Source: Arthrobotrys musiformis (taxonomy: Eukaryota; Ascomycota; Orbiliomycetes; Orbiliales; Orbiliaceae). From it: a stretch of 64,000 nt of DNA. Positions 23,215-34,935 of the stretch are shown in pieces. The notes under the pieces were generated by a model that saw nothing but the letters and a program-made list of their open reading frames with translations, made no database searches and was not told where the DNA came from. Both the position numbers and the translations under genes were made by a program. The stretch is taken from contig JAVHJL010000005.1 in NCBI GenBank assembly GCA_036971715.1, positions 620,001 to 684,000 of the forward strand, given 5' to 3'. Numbering within the stretch: position 1 is the stretch's first letter; each line of letters starts with the position of its first letter.

Positions 23215-25432
23215 ATGTCCTCCGTTTCCCAAGACCTCGCTTTCTTCCTTAAACATTTTGTGGAATGCAGCGTTCGTCCACAAATACAGCTTCAACTTCA
23301 GCTCCAGCTTTCTACAACCTCTAGTTTAGCGGAGAGGAATTACAACGCAACGCAACTACAATCAACGAACGAAAAGATGGATAAGTCTGGGGATAACTCA
23401 AAGTTCTTGCCGGTAGCCCCGAGACCTAAGCCACTGGATCTATCGCATCACTTGTCGCCGCTGGCTAGGAGGTTTAAACAGTCGAAGGTGCAAGGGCTAT
23501 ACAAATATGGTGCTAGTAAGAATCCCTATTGATTTTCCTCCCTATTATGTTATTCCTTTGTCGAGACTGCATGCATGCACTCTTCGAACATGGTAATTCA
23601 GGACCTCGAGCTTAGAAGCTATTCGATATTTTAAATACCTTATGCATGCACGAATGCTGACGACCAAGTAGTTCCAGGAATGGCCAATCTTGCCGGCGGC
23701 ATGCCCCATCCCTCCTTCTTCCCATTTGACTCCCTCTCCGCCACTGCTCTCACTCCAAACCACTTCACAACCGGCCTCCACACGACTTTCCTCCAGCTCC
23801 TGGTCTCCATAAAGAAGCCAAGCCACTTCACAATCCCCAAATTCCCTCCTCCAAATTCCCAAGACCCTTCGACAGATATCTACCTTGCACGCGCATTACA
23901 ATATGGTGCTTGTGAAGGTCTACCCGTTCTCCTTGACTTTATCAAGGACTTCGCTGTGAATTATCAGCACCAAGGGAAGATTCCATATGATTCACCGAAG
24001 GTCATCCTGACCAGCGGGAATACAGACGGGTTTAATAAGGCCTTGGAGGTATTGGCCGATCCGTATAGGGGCGATAAGATTTTAATGGAAAAGTTTGTGT
24101 ATAAGGGTGCAGTGGATAGTAAGTCACGGAACCGCATTTAGGCACATATTGTGCGAACTTGTGTTGGATACCGGGGCGCTAATTGGGTTATTGTAATAGC
24201 TGCCGCTTGCAGAGGCATCGATGTCGTGCCAGTCGACGTGGATAAAGAAGGTATGGTTATCGAGGGAGACGACGGCCTTCAAGGAATACTGGAGTCGTGG
24301 GACGTCAAGCGGGATGGACCGCGCCCCCACCTTCTATACACAGTCACGTAAGTCGAGCCATTTCCGTTGACCTCTACGGAAATATAATACTAACAAGGTT
24401 ACCAACATAGAATGGGTCAAAACCCCACAGCTGGTGTTCTCAGCGTCAAGCGTCGCAAGCAAATCTACGCCCTATGCCAAAAATACGATATAATAATTCT
24501 CGAGGATGATCCGTACTGGTTCCTACAGTACGATTTGTTCCCTGAAGTTCCAGATAATGATACTTTCTTGTCGACTCTGGTTCCTTCGTATATGACTATT
24601 GATACCGACGGGCGGGTTTTGCGGTTTGATACGTTTTCCAAGACTATGGCGCCGGGTTGTCGCCTTGGGTGGATGTGAGTAGGACCCATATCTAGGCCTA
24701 TCAAAGGCGGATATGAACAAAAGGCACTAATAAACCGCTTATAGCATTGGCCATCCAACAATAGTCGACCGCATCCTTCGTCTCTCCGAGCTAACTACCC
24801 AGATGCCATCCGGCGCAACCCAAGCGCTCGTTGCCAAACTTTTGGTCCACACTTGGTCCATGTCCGGCTGGATAACCTGGCTCTCTCTTCTCCGTCACCA
24901 ATATGAATCCCGAATGAATACCCTATGTATCTCTCTCGAAGCTGGAAGAACAGTTACCATGATCCACCTCAAGAACATTCGGCTCAAGGAGATCGTTGAT
25001 CAAGATGGAAATGTCATCGAGAGTGGGAAATACAGTTTAGTACACAAGGCCGTGAAAGAACTGTACGAGTTCGAAAGGCCGATGGGAGGGATGTTCGTAT
25101 GGGTCAGAGTGTACTTCGAGATCCACAGACTCTACGACGGGATGAACGGGCGTGAGATTATGAGAGCTCTTTGGGAGTATTTGGCGAGCGATGATATTAG
25201 GTGTTTAGTATGCCCCGGGCAGGCCTTTGGGGCAAACGATGAAGTCGAAGAACGAGAAGCGTGGAAGTATTTCAGACTCTGCTTCGCGGCTGTCGATGAA
25301 GCTGAGCTAAAAAGGGCAAGTGTGGCGTTTGGAAATGGAGTGAAAGAATTTTTTGAGCTACAGGAGTTCCCCAAGAGGGAGGACGAGGAGAACACAATGG
25401 ATATGGATTTGCGTATGCCACAATTTTGTTGA
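23215..25432 (+). CDS. aromatic amino acid aminotransferase (Aro8-type)
   Basis: Five exons: 23215..23515, 23672..24118, 24215..24347, 24411..24674 and 24745..25432, giving 610 residues. If the Met at 23377 is used, which has the better start context, the length is 556. The fold-type I PLP enzyme motifs are present: NLAGGMPHPSFFPF, the SGNTDGFNKALEVL helix, TMGQNPTAGVLS, the LEDDPYW aspartate and the PLP-binding Lys in FDTFSKTMAPGCRLGW. A C-terminal GGMFVWVRV domain follows. These match the Aro8/KAT II group, which interconverts aromatic amino acids or kynurenine and 2-oxo acids in the cytosol. The acceptor of exon 3 is less certain: 24215 is the only site found that keeps frame, and it leaves a shorter segment than usual before DVVPVDVDKEG. 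Substrate is inferred from family only. Confidence 0.85.
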
Positions 25433-26165
25433 TTGGGATTTGACTGGGATTTTGTTTATCTTGCTATTCCGGTTTTTGGGAGCTAAGGGGTTCGGTCGCA
25501 AGTATTTTATCAGTTTCGGTTTTGATCGCGAGTATTTCATCGGTTTAAGCAGTGATCGATTTCTTTACGAATTAGGGTATATGTAACATAATGATCAGAT
25601 TGGACAAGCAAACTTCGCAGGGCGATAACGTATCTAGATACCTAAATGTCTTTACACTCAATCAGGGTAGATTTAGTTAGAATTAATGATATATAATAAC
25701 ACCGGTCAAAGAGTCATGGGTATTAGATATCTATAGATGGGGGCACGGCACGTTTCGTCGTTCACGGTCAGTGCAGATACCGATACAATCTCATACGCGA
25801 GTACCGGGTTCCTCCCCCGCGAGCATGCGTAAATATATTAGCAAGCCATCTGCTATCTATACAATAGGTTTTAGGGATGATACTCCAGATCGTGTAGCAT
25901 TATGGTTACATTAGCTAAAAACTGAGTAAGCGATAATACATCGCAAGTCCAAGATACTTCCTCTGCCAATATATATATCAAAAAGAAAGAGAATGAAAAA
26001 AGCAAGCTTTGCCAAAAGAGCCCAGTCGGATAGTCATCGCATAAAGACCGCAAACATCATTAACATGCCAATTCTAAAATGCCGATCGCGAAGCTGTAAA
26101 GCAAGTTTATCTTTTTGTTCTCTCTGTCCCACCTTTTATTCCGGTCCTTGAAATCCGGGTCCAAG
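25433..26165. other. convergent spacer, no gene seen
   Basis: Spacer between two convergent genes. It begins with an imperfect direct repeat in the aminotransferase 3' end (about 25494-25555, GTCGCAAGTATTTTATC against ATCGCGAGTATTTCATC). The rest is AT-rich. Confidence 0.55.
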
Positions 26166-28595
26166 CTACTGGCCGTCCCACTGGAGCGGCATTTCTGCTC
26201 CCTCGATCAGCTCGATTCCTTGTTCATCATCCACCAACTTCGCAAATTCTTCTTCAGTTAGTATTCCACCACCCTTCGACCCTTCTGGTCGAGGTAGGGC
26301 AAATACTTCTCTCGATACAACTTTGACTTGCATGAGCACACACCCGGCCACATGCCAGATATCTTCTAAAGTTTTCAATGCGCCAACACTAAGTCTTATC
26401 CTCTCCTTCGCCATAAATCCTTCCTCGCCGTATAATAGCCATGAACAGGCAGATAAGTGGACGATCGCGCTTAGTGTGATGATGCAAGTGAAGAATGGCG
26501 TATGCTTGATAAGAGGCGTTGGGAGGGTTATAAGTTTTGATATCGCGTCTGCTGCGCGGATTGCTTTCGTAGTGTGGAATGCTACGGGTTTCGATGTTGT
26601 CGTCCATTGGGTTGGCGGTGTACACGATGTTTCATCTGGTACGAGAGAAATAGCGAGATGCGATTTTGGTCGGTGTAGATATATAGATGCACTATTTTCG
26701 TCGTTAGGTATGAGTACGGGTTTTAGTAAAATGTAAGTACTTACGCATTTATCACCATATGCGCCTGAAACAACATCTCATCCACTCTGCCATCTTTGTC
26801 CACTAGCTCTTTCTTTCCGGCTGGAAGGTGCAGCATCCAATTCACCAAACTCGTGTCCGCAGAATCCACTCTCGGGTCGTCCGGGTTGTCGCTGCCGCCA
26901 CATGCCAAAACCTGACCTAATATCCGCACCGCTTCAACTCTGTATGCGTAAGAAGAGAAAGGTCTGTTATCTTCCGAAAAATATCTGTCATCGAAATCCA
27001 CTAGTGACCTTGTAGGCGGAATTCGGCTAGATAGATATTCTTGCTCCTCGCAGGGCAACGGTACTGTGCATTCCACACTCCATAGTCTAAAACAATCTCT
27101 TTGATGAACCCCTGCGAATATTCCGTCTAGGAAGTATAGCTCCCACCATGTCCGTCGCCAGCTTTCTTCTATCACCGGGTCACCTTCTCCGGCAGCTTCC
27201 GCGAATCCCTCAAGGTTCATACCAAGCTCCAGGGCCATTTCAATTGCAATATCTTTGACTTGGCCGCTACGTTCTTGAAGGTTATCGGCATGTAGACCGA
27301 TGGCGAATAGTAACATCGCTTGTACGGTAAATGAGTTTCGTGGTGCATTTTGTTGAAATAGCGTGAAATCCGCCGCATCTCTAAAGGACTGATGTGGGGC
27401 AGAAGGTGCATAGAATGATCCGATAAATCTCATAACCGGTAGCAGCTGTGTCAATTTTGCCGCCGCTGTCTTGATAAGATATGCGGGTGGCAAAATAAAG
27501 GGATGTGCGGAGTGGAAGTATGCATAGTAAAGTTGTATCAAGTTGGCAGTCGGCTGTGGCGGAACATGATCGTGAACTGATGCGAAGTTAGTCGACCCTC
27601 GATAGTGGTTTCTGACATTTTCCAATGCATTTGGAGGAGGGGGTCCAGGGTTTGGTGGATTTCTTGATACTGGTGGCGAGTTCGCGGGCGATACTGTCGC
27701 ATTGGATGCAGCGGAAACGGAAGCTTGTCGGGTTTGTGATGATGCACGCGATGTAGACCCTCGTTCTGAACACAATTGCAAACGACGTTAGCCCATGTCT
27801 TTTAAGATCTTAAAATCCTCAAGGAACTACTTCAACACCATCATTCCACCTCGGAAAAAGCAAAAAGAGGCATCGAACTTGAGGGGCGATGTCGTGAGAA
27901 GGACTGGAAATTGTACCATTACCGCCACCATCACTCATGACCCCAAACCCGCCTTCCCCGCCGCTAACACTCCCTGCCCTACTCTGGGCAGAGGTTCGTC
28001 TCCTACTTCCCTTCCATCCTCTTCTACTTTTCACATATATACAATCCCTAGTATCGGTCACACATCTTGAGCAGCTGGGCGTGCCAGCATCGCATTTAAG
28101 ATGGCGGCTCCGACACTCAGTACACGCTAAGGGGACAGGAGGAGGGCCTACAAATCTCGCAACTCTCAAATATGGTTGACCGCCAGTGTTGCCCGACTGT
28201 GGTGGTGGAGGGGATGCTTCGACTTTCACACCGCCTTGCATGACATCGCCGCCCTCGGTGTATATCGCTGAAGGGATTGTTTGGGTTGGCGGCAGAGTAG
28301 CGGAGTGCGGTGGTGGCGGGAAGAGAGATGGTTGATGTATGGTTTGCGGTGATATCAAGTATTCGGTGGTTGTTGGAATACTGGGGTGGGAGTTGGATCT
28401 TAAGGGGAGCGAGGGATATCCCATTCCATTTGTCGGTAAGCCAGTGGTAGGCAGCACGCCTACACCAGAACCAGGGTATCTGTAGGCTCCACTTTCTTCT
28501 TCATCATAATTATCTGCGGATGGAGGAGGGGGTTGCTGGTGAAGCTGGAGATTTTGATATTGGGCGATTGCGACAGGTTGTGAGAAGTCCGGCAT
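26166..28595 (-). CDS. Zn(II)2Cys6 transcription factor with fungal_trans domain
   Basis: Minus strand, three exons read as 28595..27917, 27765..26745 and 26691..26166, giving 741 residues. A Pro/Ser-rich N-terminus leads to the binuclear zinc cluster at about residues 158-185 (six Cys, spacing C-x2-C-x6-C-x6-C-x2-C-x6-C), followed by a basic linker. The second exon holds the fungal-specific regulatory domain, with AYFHSAHPFILPPAYL, AMLLFAIGLHADN, RRTWWELYFLDGIFAG and the SVECTVPLPCEEQEY signature. The last join rebuilds INAASIYLHRPKSHL. It is expected to be a nuclear DNA-binding regulator; its targets are unknown. The first intron is uncertain: the only acceptor needs phase 1, which selects a G|GTACAA donor. 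The donor 36 bases later (CAA|GTTCGA) would break the frame. Confidence 0.82.
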
Positions 28596-31500
28596 CGTGA
28601 GACGTTTTAGACGTTATAAGGGACGTGGAGTTATTAAAATCGATCAGGCCTTCCAGGTCCTTCCCGGGGCGGAAGAGCGAGCTAGGTTTGTATGCACAAT
28701 GAGACTGATACAGCGCTGCTTCTTTTTTTTTTTTGTTCGAAAGATAAAAACCAGGGCAAGAAAAAACGAATGAAAGAGAACTGGCGCCGTCTCGTGAAGT
28801 GAATTGTACTCCTCGACGCCGCAAGCGCTAAAGGGCGAATTATTGCAGATAACGATTTGGCGTTACACAGGCAGATTTTGGGGATATTGGTATCGAAAGC
28901 AAAAGAATTGTTCTGGAACCGACAAGCTGGTGACGATGTGCTGCTGCGCGGAAAGAATCGATTGGGCGATTAGCATGGTTGTTACGTACAAATAATTGCT
29001 AGTTGCAGTAACTGTCAGGAGGAGGCAGACGACACACCTCTAGGTATCCAATGTGGATAATCCGATATGAAACTTCAGATGACAAATGGGTTTTAAATGA
29101 GCCGCGGGTTTAATCAAACACGAAAAAGCTCCGAAGCTTGGTTGAGAAATTTAGGTATTTGGAGATATTGTGGGAGAGCTTCGTTCTCCTCAGCTCTTCC
29201 GTAAGTTGAAGGCGTTTGTGAATGATGCGAACCCGCTTTCTGAAACTAAGAGGCGACCGCGAGGGCAACGGTGCCAGGTACTGCGGGCCTTGGATCTGAG
29301 TCAAGTCCCTGTCAAGAGCCTCACGGTGCCTGGATATCTGTCGGGATTACGTGCGTTAAACTGTCAGGAATATTCTTGGGGCATTCGAGAAAATGATGCG
29401 TAACAATTGAAAAGAGTGGTCGGCGATCATGAAAGGACGGCGACCAAGCAGGCAGATAAGCAAGAGGAGTCGAAAGGAGGAAACAAACCCCTCTCTTCTG
29501 GTTGCTAATGCGAGTTCCGGCAAGCTAGCAGTTGTGCCACGCTATCGGGTGGAGGGCATGCCGCTAAGGTCTTTGATAGGGAAGGAACGAACGGCTATTA
29601 GGGAAGCCCTCGCAGGAGCAACGAAGGGCTGCTGGAAATAAATACTGACATGCATCCCCGCTTTTCAAAAGCAATGGCCTTGCATCGGATTCATCTCTTT
29701 ATTTTATTCTCCTGAAATCGTCCTGTTCTGGTGCGCAGCAAACAAAAGCGAAAGATGATTCCTGCCCAACTCCTCTCCAATATCTCCGTTTTCATTGGAG
29801 CTCAATCTTTCGATCATCAGCGCGATTGTGATTAAAACCGATATCTGTGCGGAGACCCCCACTATCAGCAGCGACCTTTCCACTTTTTATCCCACCCTCT
29901 TGCAGCCATTTAAGATCAAACCACACAAGAAACTCTTGGGATGTCTAGGTACCCAACTCAGCGAGACTGAAGCTGTGCAAACTCACGACTCTCGATACCC
30001 GCGGATGCCTAATACCTGGCCACTTGGTCTCGGCCGGTTATCCAACGGCATTCGATTACTGCCATATAATCAGATGCTCTTGTCGACGGATTTCATGAAG
30101 AATCTTCTCGGCAGGAAGGGCAAAAAGGCTGATTCTCGCCCCTGGTCGTACGACTGCGGTTGCTTATCATCCCGCGCTGCCGGATCCAAATTCGGCCTAG
30201 TCAGGTGGCCGACTCGTCTGAAATTCCCAGATTTCTGGCCCTTCCGGCCGTGGCTTGAAAGCCTCCGGCTTCATATCGTATCTATGGGATTATTAACGCA
30301 TTCAAAAATATGCCGAGATACCCAGATGATTTGTGACTTGGATTTGAAACCCCTTTCCCTTCGTATTCGCGCGAATTTGAGTACTATGCTTGTGCAGCTT
30401 GTAAACACCTACGATACGACCGCATGCAGACCCTAATCTAGCATTCGTTTAGGGAGCTGGGGTTGACATCGGTAGGAATGAATTGCATGGGGCTAAGGAA
30501 GCTTAGATCCGGCCCTGGTTTGTTGACCGCCACAAAAGCCTAAAAAACATGTGATCGATGTACTCTATTCATGATGTTTCTTCTCGTGAAAACAGGGTTG
30601 ACAAGATAGAGGGATGCTGAAGATATGGTGTGCAGCTCGTGTCGAGGCGATATTGGTGCAGGAATCCTGGAGGAAGAGCTGGCCGCAGGGAAGCTTGGGG
30701 TCAGCTTAAGCTTCGTCACGAGACCAGGAGCTGAATTAGGCCGAGTGATGGCAACGCAAAAAATCCAACAAAGATACCTATGGAAGGACAATCTCCTTCA
30801 GGAAGTCAGTCGTTATAATATAATTCAATGACTCCAGAGTATCGTAACATATGAGGGGTCCGCATCAATCAAAGCGTACCGTATATTGTAACTATTGTAT
30901 AGACCTCGAAGAGAATGTTCCCACTCCTCTATCATGTCTCTATACTCAAATCATATCCCTCGATCATCGAAAGTCGAAAAGGACAGCCGCCGTCACCATT
31001 CCCTCGCAAGTGCCAATACAAGCCGTTTGAAAATAAGAATTTTTTGGATTCTTCACTTGGATATTCGGCTAGGTTCTCCATATTTACTCTTGTGGACTCG
31101 ATAATATGTCTTCAATCCGTCGTATCTCCAAAAGCGCCCTTTCCCTTGCCACCATGGCGAGGAGGCCTCAGAAAACGAGAACTATCACCAATAACGTATG
31201 CCGCCACTTTATTGTATGTCTTAGCTGCATCCGTCGATCAATATCTTCATCAATCAGTCAATACCCTCCTATCAAGCTTATTCGCTAATTCGATATGCCG
31301 GCCAGTTCACAAACAGTGGCCGTTCGAGGGCTCGAGGGGGCAAGTTCCCTCCAAACCCGCCAGGACACATGCGCAACCCTTTCTGGCTGGGCTTGTTTGA
31401 TGACCTCCCGCCAGCAATCTTCCTGCTTTTCTACATTGACATCTCCTCCGGATGGGAACGTATGCGGTACTTAACCAGGCTTGGTTGGCGACGAGTTCTC

Positions 31501-33584
31501 CAACATATCTGGTACCGTTATTGGTGATGTCGATCACGAGTCTCTGTCCTGCGGGCGGATGCAGCTTACGTGTCAGATGGGCTTTTGAGAACGACGATTA
31601 TGAAGCCAGCCAGCGTACATTGTTTTATCAACTTCTCTTGGCGGTTGGATTGATGGAAATAGTGGACATGGTTTTTCTCGACACTAGTGAAGCCGTTCAC
31701 GAGACTAGCTCCTAGTTGCTCAGCAAATTACGAATGCAGTCCATACACCCTTTCAGAATCTACCAAGGCCTATGGCCAGTCCCTAGTTCAGTGCAACGGT
31801 ACTCATTGTAACTCGTAAATGGGCTGTGGGCTATGCCCATACGCTCCCGTCACCACGACCCCTAAGACTAGAAAAACCGTTATATCTAGTTATACGGCAG
31901 GCAATTTGAGGTTATACACAATAAACCCGCCAAGCTCGCATGGCGAGTTCTCATACTACCCCGTCACAGAGAGCTCACCTGAGACCTTATCCCCCTGTAA
32001 ATTACACAAACCTTCGGTATCTGGCGAGTTTAAGCTCCCTAGGATCGGGAAACCTCCTTGAGCCTCACTTTAGAGTACCACAGTAAAAGACACCGAAAGA
32101 CACAGATCACTATGGTGTCTTCTCTTAACTCAAGGTTCAAGGGCTTTAAACCGGACGGCTGGGACGGCAACTTACCGCCTCTATCCACTCTCTCTCGCCG
32201 TTATTTCACCACTTGCCGCAAAAATATCCACCTTGTCCCTGCAATTGGGCCGTCTGCCTCCCTCGGGTGCCGTTACACAACATGCCCCAAACCAGCATTG
32301 TGGATTCAATACCGATATTTCTCTCGACCTCTCTGCAATCCATCAAGCACAAAAATTAACGGCGTGCGCCCACGGGACTAAATGAAGGAGTTTTATTCCA
32401 CGAGTTAGAAAAAACAAACTTTCACAAACCCACATGCTATATCGCGCGTCCGGGCAGGGGTGGTGGGGCATCCGGCGCCTTCCAACAAATAAACTCGCGA
32501 CAGGTTGTTCGCTTGTGTAACATGTACATGTATAGTGGTGGGGAGGTGTACCCCTCGGTACTCTTCTCTCTGCTTGATGATTCATCACGATGCATATGGT
32601 GTACGGCTGATATAACCGATACACCGAGGGAAATACTGATTGATCTGAAGAGAGACAAAAAATTAAGTTTTATCTGATCCGGAGTCAGGCCCGCCGGCTG
32701 TGGTGAGGTTGTGCTACGCATCACAGATGTTTTTCATGAGGCCATACGCTCCGCGCGACCTAGGCTGAGGCAGTACATCCAACTCCGAGGAGCCGGAAAT
32801 GCATGGAGGTGCCTATATTCCACCTCGGTTCTGATCATGGGGCCGATTACATGCATTAATCCACAGGATAGGCCTTGTACAAGTGCATTGTATCACACAA
32901 CTTCCGCGGGCCATTTTTTTAACGAAAATTCGAAAGTACGGTATTTTGGATACAAGGAGATCAACTGCAGTAGTATCCATTTATGCTAGCAACCACTATA
33001 CTGTAACGATACAATAGGTTAAGAGATAGGAAAACTGGCTAGGTCTGGCCATCTTCAACAGTTCTGTCGTCAGAGTGATAATTTCAGAACCCACAATCGT
33101 GGTTGCTCGATTAAACTGAATATGTGCATGAAAAGTGAAGCTCAAGCTATAGAAAGGGCAAGTTTGAACACGAAGTCGATGCATGGGCCAAGAGCAAAAC
33201 CATAGCACTGGCTATAGAATAGCAATTGGGAGAAGGAGAAACAAAAAACACAAGGAATACAGAAATAATGAGAGAAGAAAAAACGGAAAGGCTAATAAAG
33301 GCTGAGGAGTGATTTTTTAGACAAAAAGTATTAAAGAATTAAAGCTAAACACGCTGTCGTGGTATCTTACTGCTGCGCACAGGCCAAGTCCAAGGAAACA
33401 AAGAAAAGAGAAAAAATAATCCAAAGAAAAAATAATCCAGTGAATAGAACTGAAAACGGAGATACAATAAAGCACTTTTGTTCCGAAAAAAGAAAACGAG
33501 TAAGATGCCGGCGTACTTTTGGTGTCGTAAAGTCGTAAAGTTCGAAAAGGCCGTGAGGCCATGGCGGATGGTGCAGCAAGATGC
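28596..33584. other. 5 kb accessory stretch with broken open frames
   Basis: The left end is the promoter of the zinc-cluster gene. Beyond that, open frames jump between phases without splice sites that reconnect them. Examples on the plus strand are 29170..29403 (leucine-rich, LRALDLSQVPVKSL), 29429..29641, 29795..30436 (213 codons) and 30915..31400. Around 31335-31510 a frame reads FWLGLFDDLPPAIFLLFYID and then stops. This looks like decayed coding sequence, possibly of an F-box or leucine-rich type, but no family can be asserted. There are no transposon proteins or terminal repeats that I can see. Confidence 0.4.
29795..30436 (+). pseudogene. possible decayed protein gene
   Basis: The longest frame of the stretch, 213 codons, with a leucine-rich segment (PFRPWLESLRLHIV). 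A competing frame starting at ATG 29757 reads MIPAQLLSNISVFIGAQSFD, faintly like the start of an F-box, and stops after 26 codons. No splice pair joins the two. It may be a remnant of an F-box-type gene or chance. Confidence 0.2.
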
Positions 33585-34935
33585 TTATTTTCCAACACGG
33601 AAGATGCGGTCGAGGAAGCCGCTCGAAGATCCGGTGCGTGTCATTGGCTTCGGGCTAAAGCCAAGAGACAGGCGGCGCTTGGTGTCCGCAGACGAGGCCT
33701 GTGGCAGGGGAATATGTCAGTATATTGCTCCATAATGGCTTCAAGGCCCAAATTCGTGCGAAAAGGGGAAAATCGTGACTTACTCTTTCTCGACTGGTCG
33801 AGACCCTTCGCTGCTCCCTCTCATTGGACATAGACAGAGACCGTTCCATCTTGATGGTCTGACGTTGCTCGCTCTTAAGCTTTTTCTTATGCTTTCTCTT
33901 CTCTTCTTGGAGTTGTCCAAGCTACGCAGACGATTAGCTACGTCCATCAAGAGCTGAAACGTCGGATGAGCGTCTACAGATTTACGGTGGTGAAACATAC
34001 CTCTTCAAGATAGTTATTCTGTTCAGCACTCCAAGCACGGTTGGCAGACTTGAGAAGTTTCTCCAACTCCTTCAACCTTTCCTCCTTCCTCTCAGTCCAC
34101 TCAATCGAAATGGTACTCATACCATCCATCTCATCACTATTGCGACGGACAGAGTCCTTGAAGGTGATACGAGAGGCGTGTGGTGGCGTGTCACCTGGAG
34201 TGTCGAAGTAGATCTACCCAATCGCATCAGTATTGTTACAATTACTCGTGTTTTGGCCACTAACAGCGATTGCATTTATGCAGGAGCCGAGAGACCGAAG
34301 CAGTAACGGAAACGGGAATTCAAACTTACCGAACGATTGATACTGGTGTAAGGACCAGCGGAACGTTGATTTCGCTCGGTTCGAACTTCGTGTTCAACCT
34401 TATCCAAGGCGGCATGTCGGTCCTTCAAAGTTCGAAGAAGGCGAAGGTTGGCTGCGACTATATGCTCGACGGTGCTCTTCTCGCCTGTGTCAAGTCTCGA
34501 AAGTTCTTGAAACTCCTTGACGGTCTCGGAGAGGATGTCGGCTGTCTGTTGAATGTAGTCATTAACTTCATTCTTCGTGGCAGTCGGGGAATCATCCTCC
34601 CTGTTGGAGACAACCGTTTGATGGAGGTTGGTGATGGATACATTTATGTCGTGGAGGGGAACGATCCGGTCAGATGAGGGGGCCATGACGGCGGTGTCCA
34701 GCTGCAGATTGTCAGTGGACCTGTTGGTTGGTGTCTTTGCTGGTGATGGTGGCATGTGGTTGATGAAATAAGGTACCTCTCTTGAGATCGGAACAGTCAC
34801 CTTGTTGAGGCTCTCTTCGGACATAGACCTACGCAGCGACTGAGAAGATGATGGTCGAGAAGGATCTTGACTCAAGATCCTGATGGGTCTATCGAAGTCT
34901 GGGACTGTGAGGACGTTGCTGGATACGGAAGCCAT
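33585..34935 (-). CDS. coiled-coil protein of unknown function
   Basis: Four exons on the minus strand, 34935..34330, 34213..34001, 33921..33784 and 33698..33585, all joined in phase 0, giving 356 residues. The third exon starts at the TAG acceptor at 33922, which has GCTAAT 15 bases upstream. An acceptor 32 bases earlier also keeps an open frame but ends in a low-quality tail. The chosen frame instead continues the heptads (LGQLQEEKRKHKKKL) and ends in a tidy basic tail with RRLSLGFSPKP and FLDRIFRVGK. Residues 1-100 are Ser/Pro-rich and disordered. Helical coil is predicted by eye at about 110-180 and 225-300. An upstream in-frame ATG at 35028 would add 31 residues, but the Met at 34935 has the better context. 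I recognise no family; a cytoskeletal or scaffold role would be a guess. Confidence 0.75.

Noticed and set aside
31819..32381. Pro-rich frames considered as rDNA spacer or retroelement remnants
   Set aside because: No rRNA core sequence, reverse transcriptase or integrase motif could be found on either strand.
33780..33953. Alternative last exon of the coiled-coil gene ending in a Cys-rich tail
   Set aside because: The later acceptor at 33922 gives a continued coiled coil, a clean following intron and a conserved-looking C-terminus.
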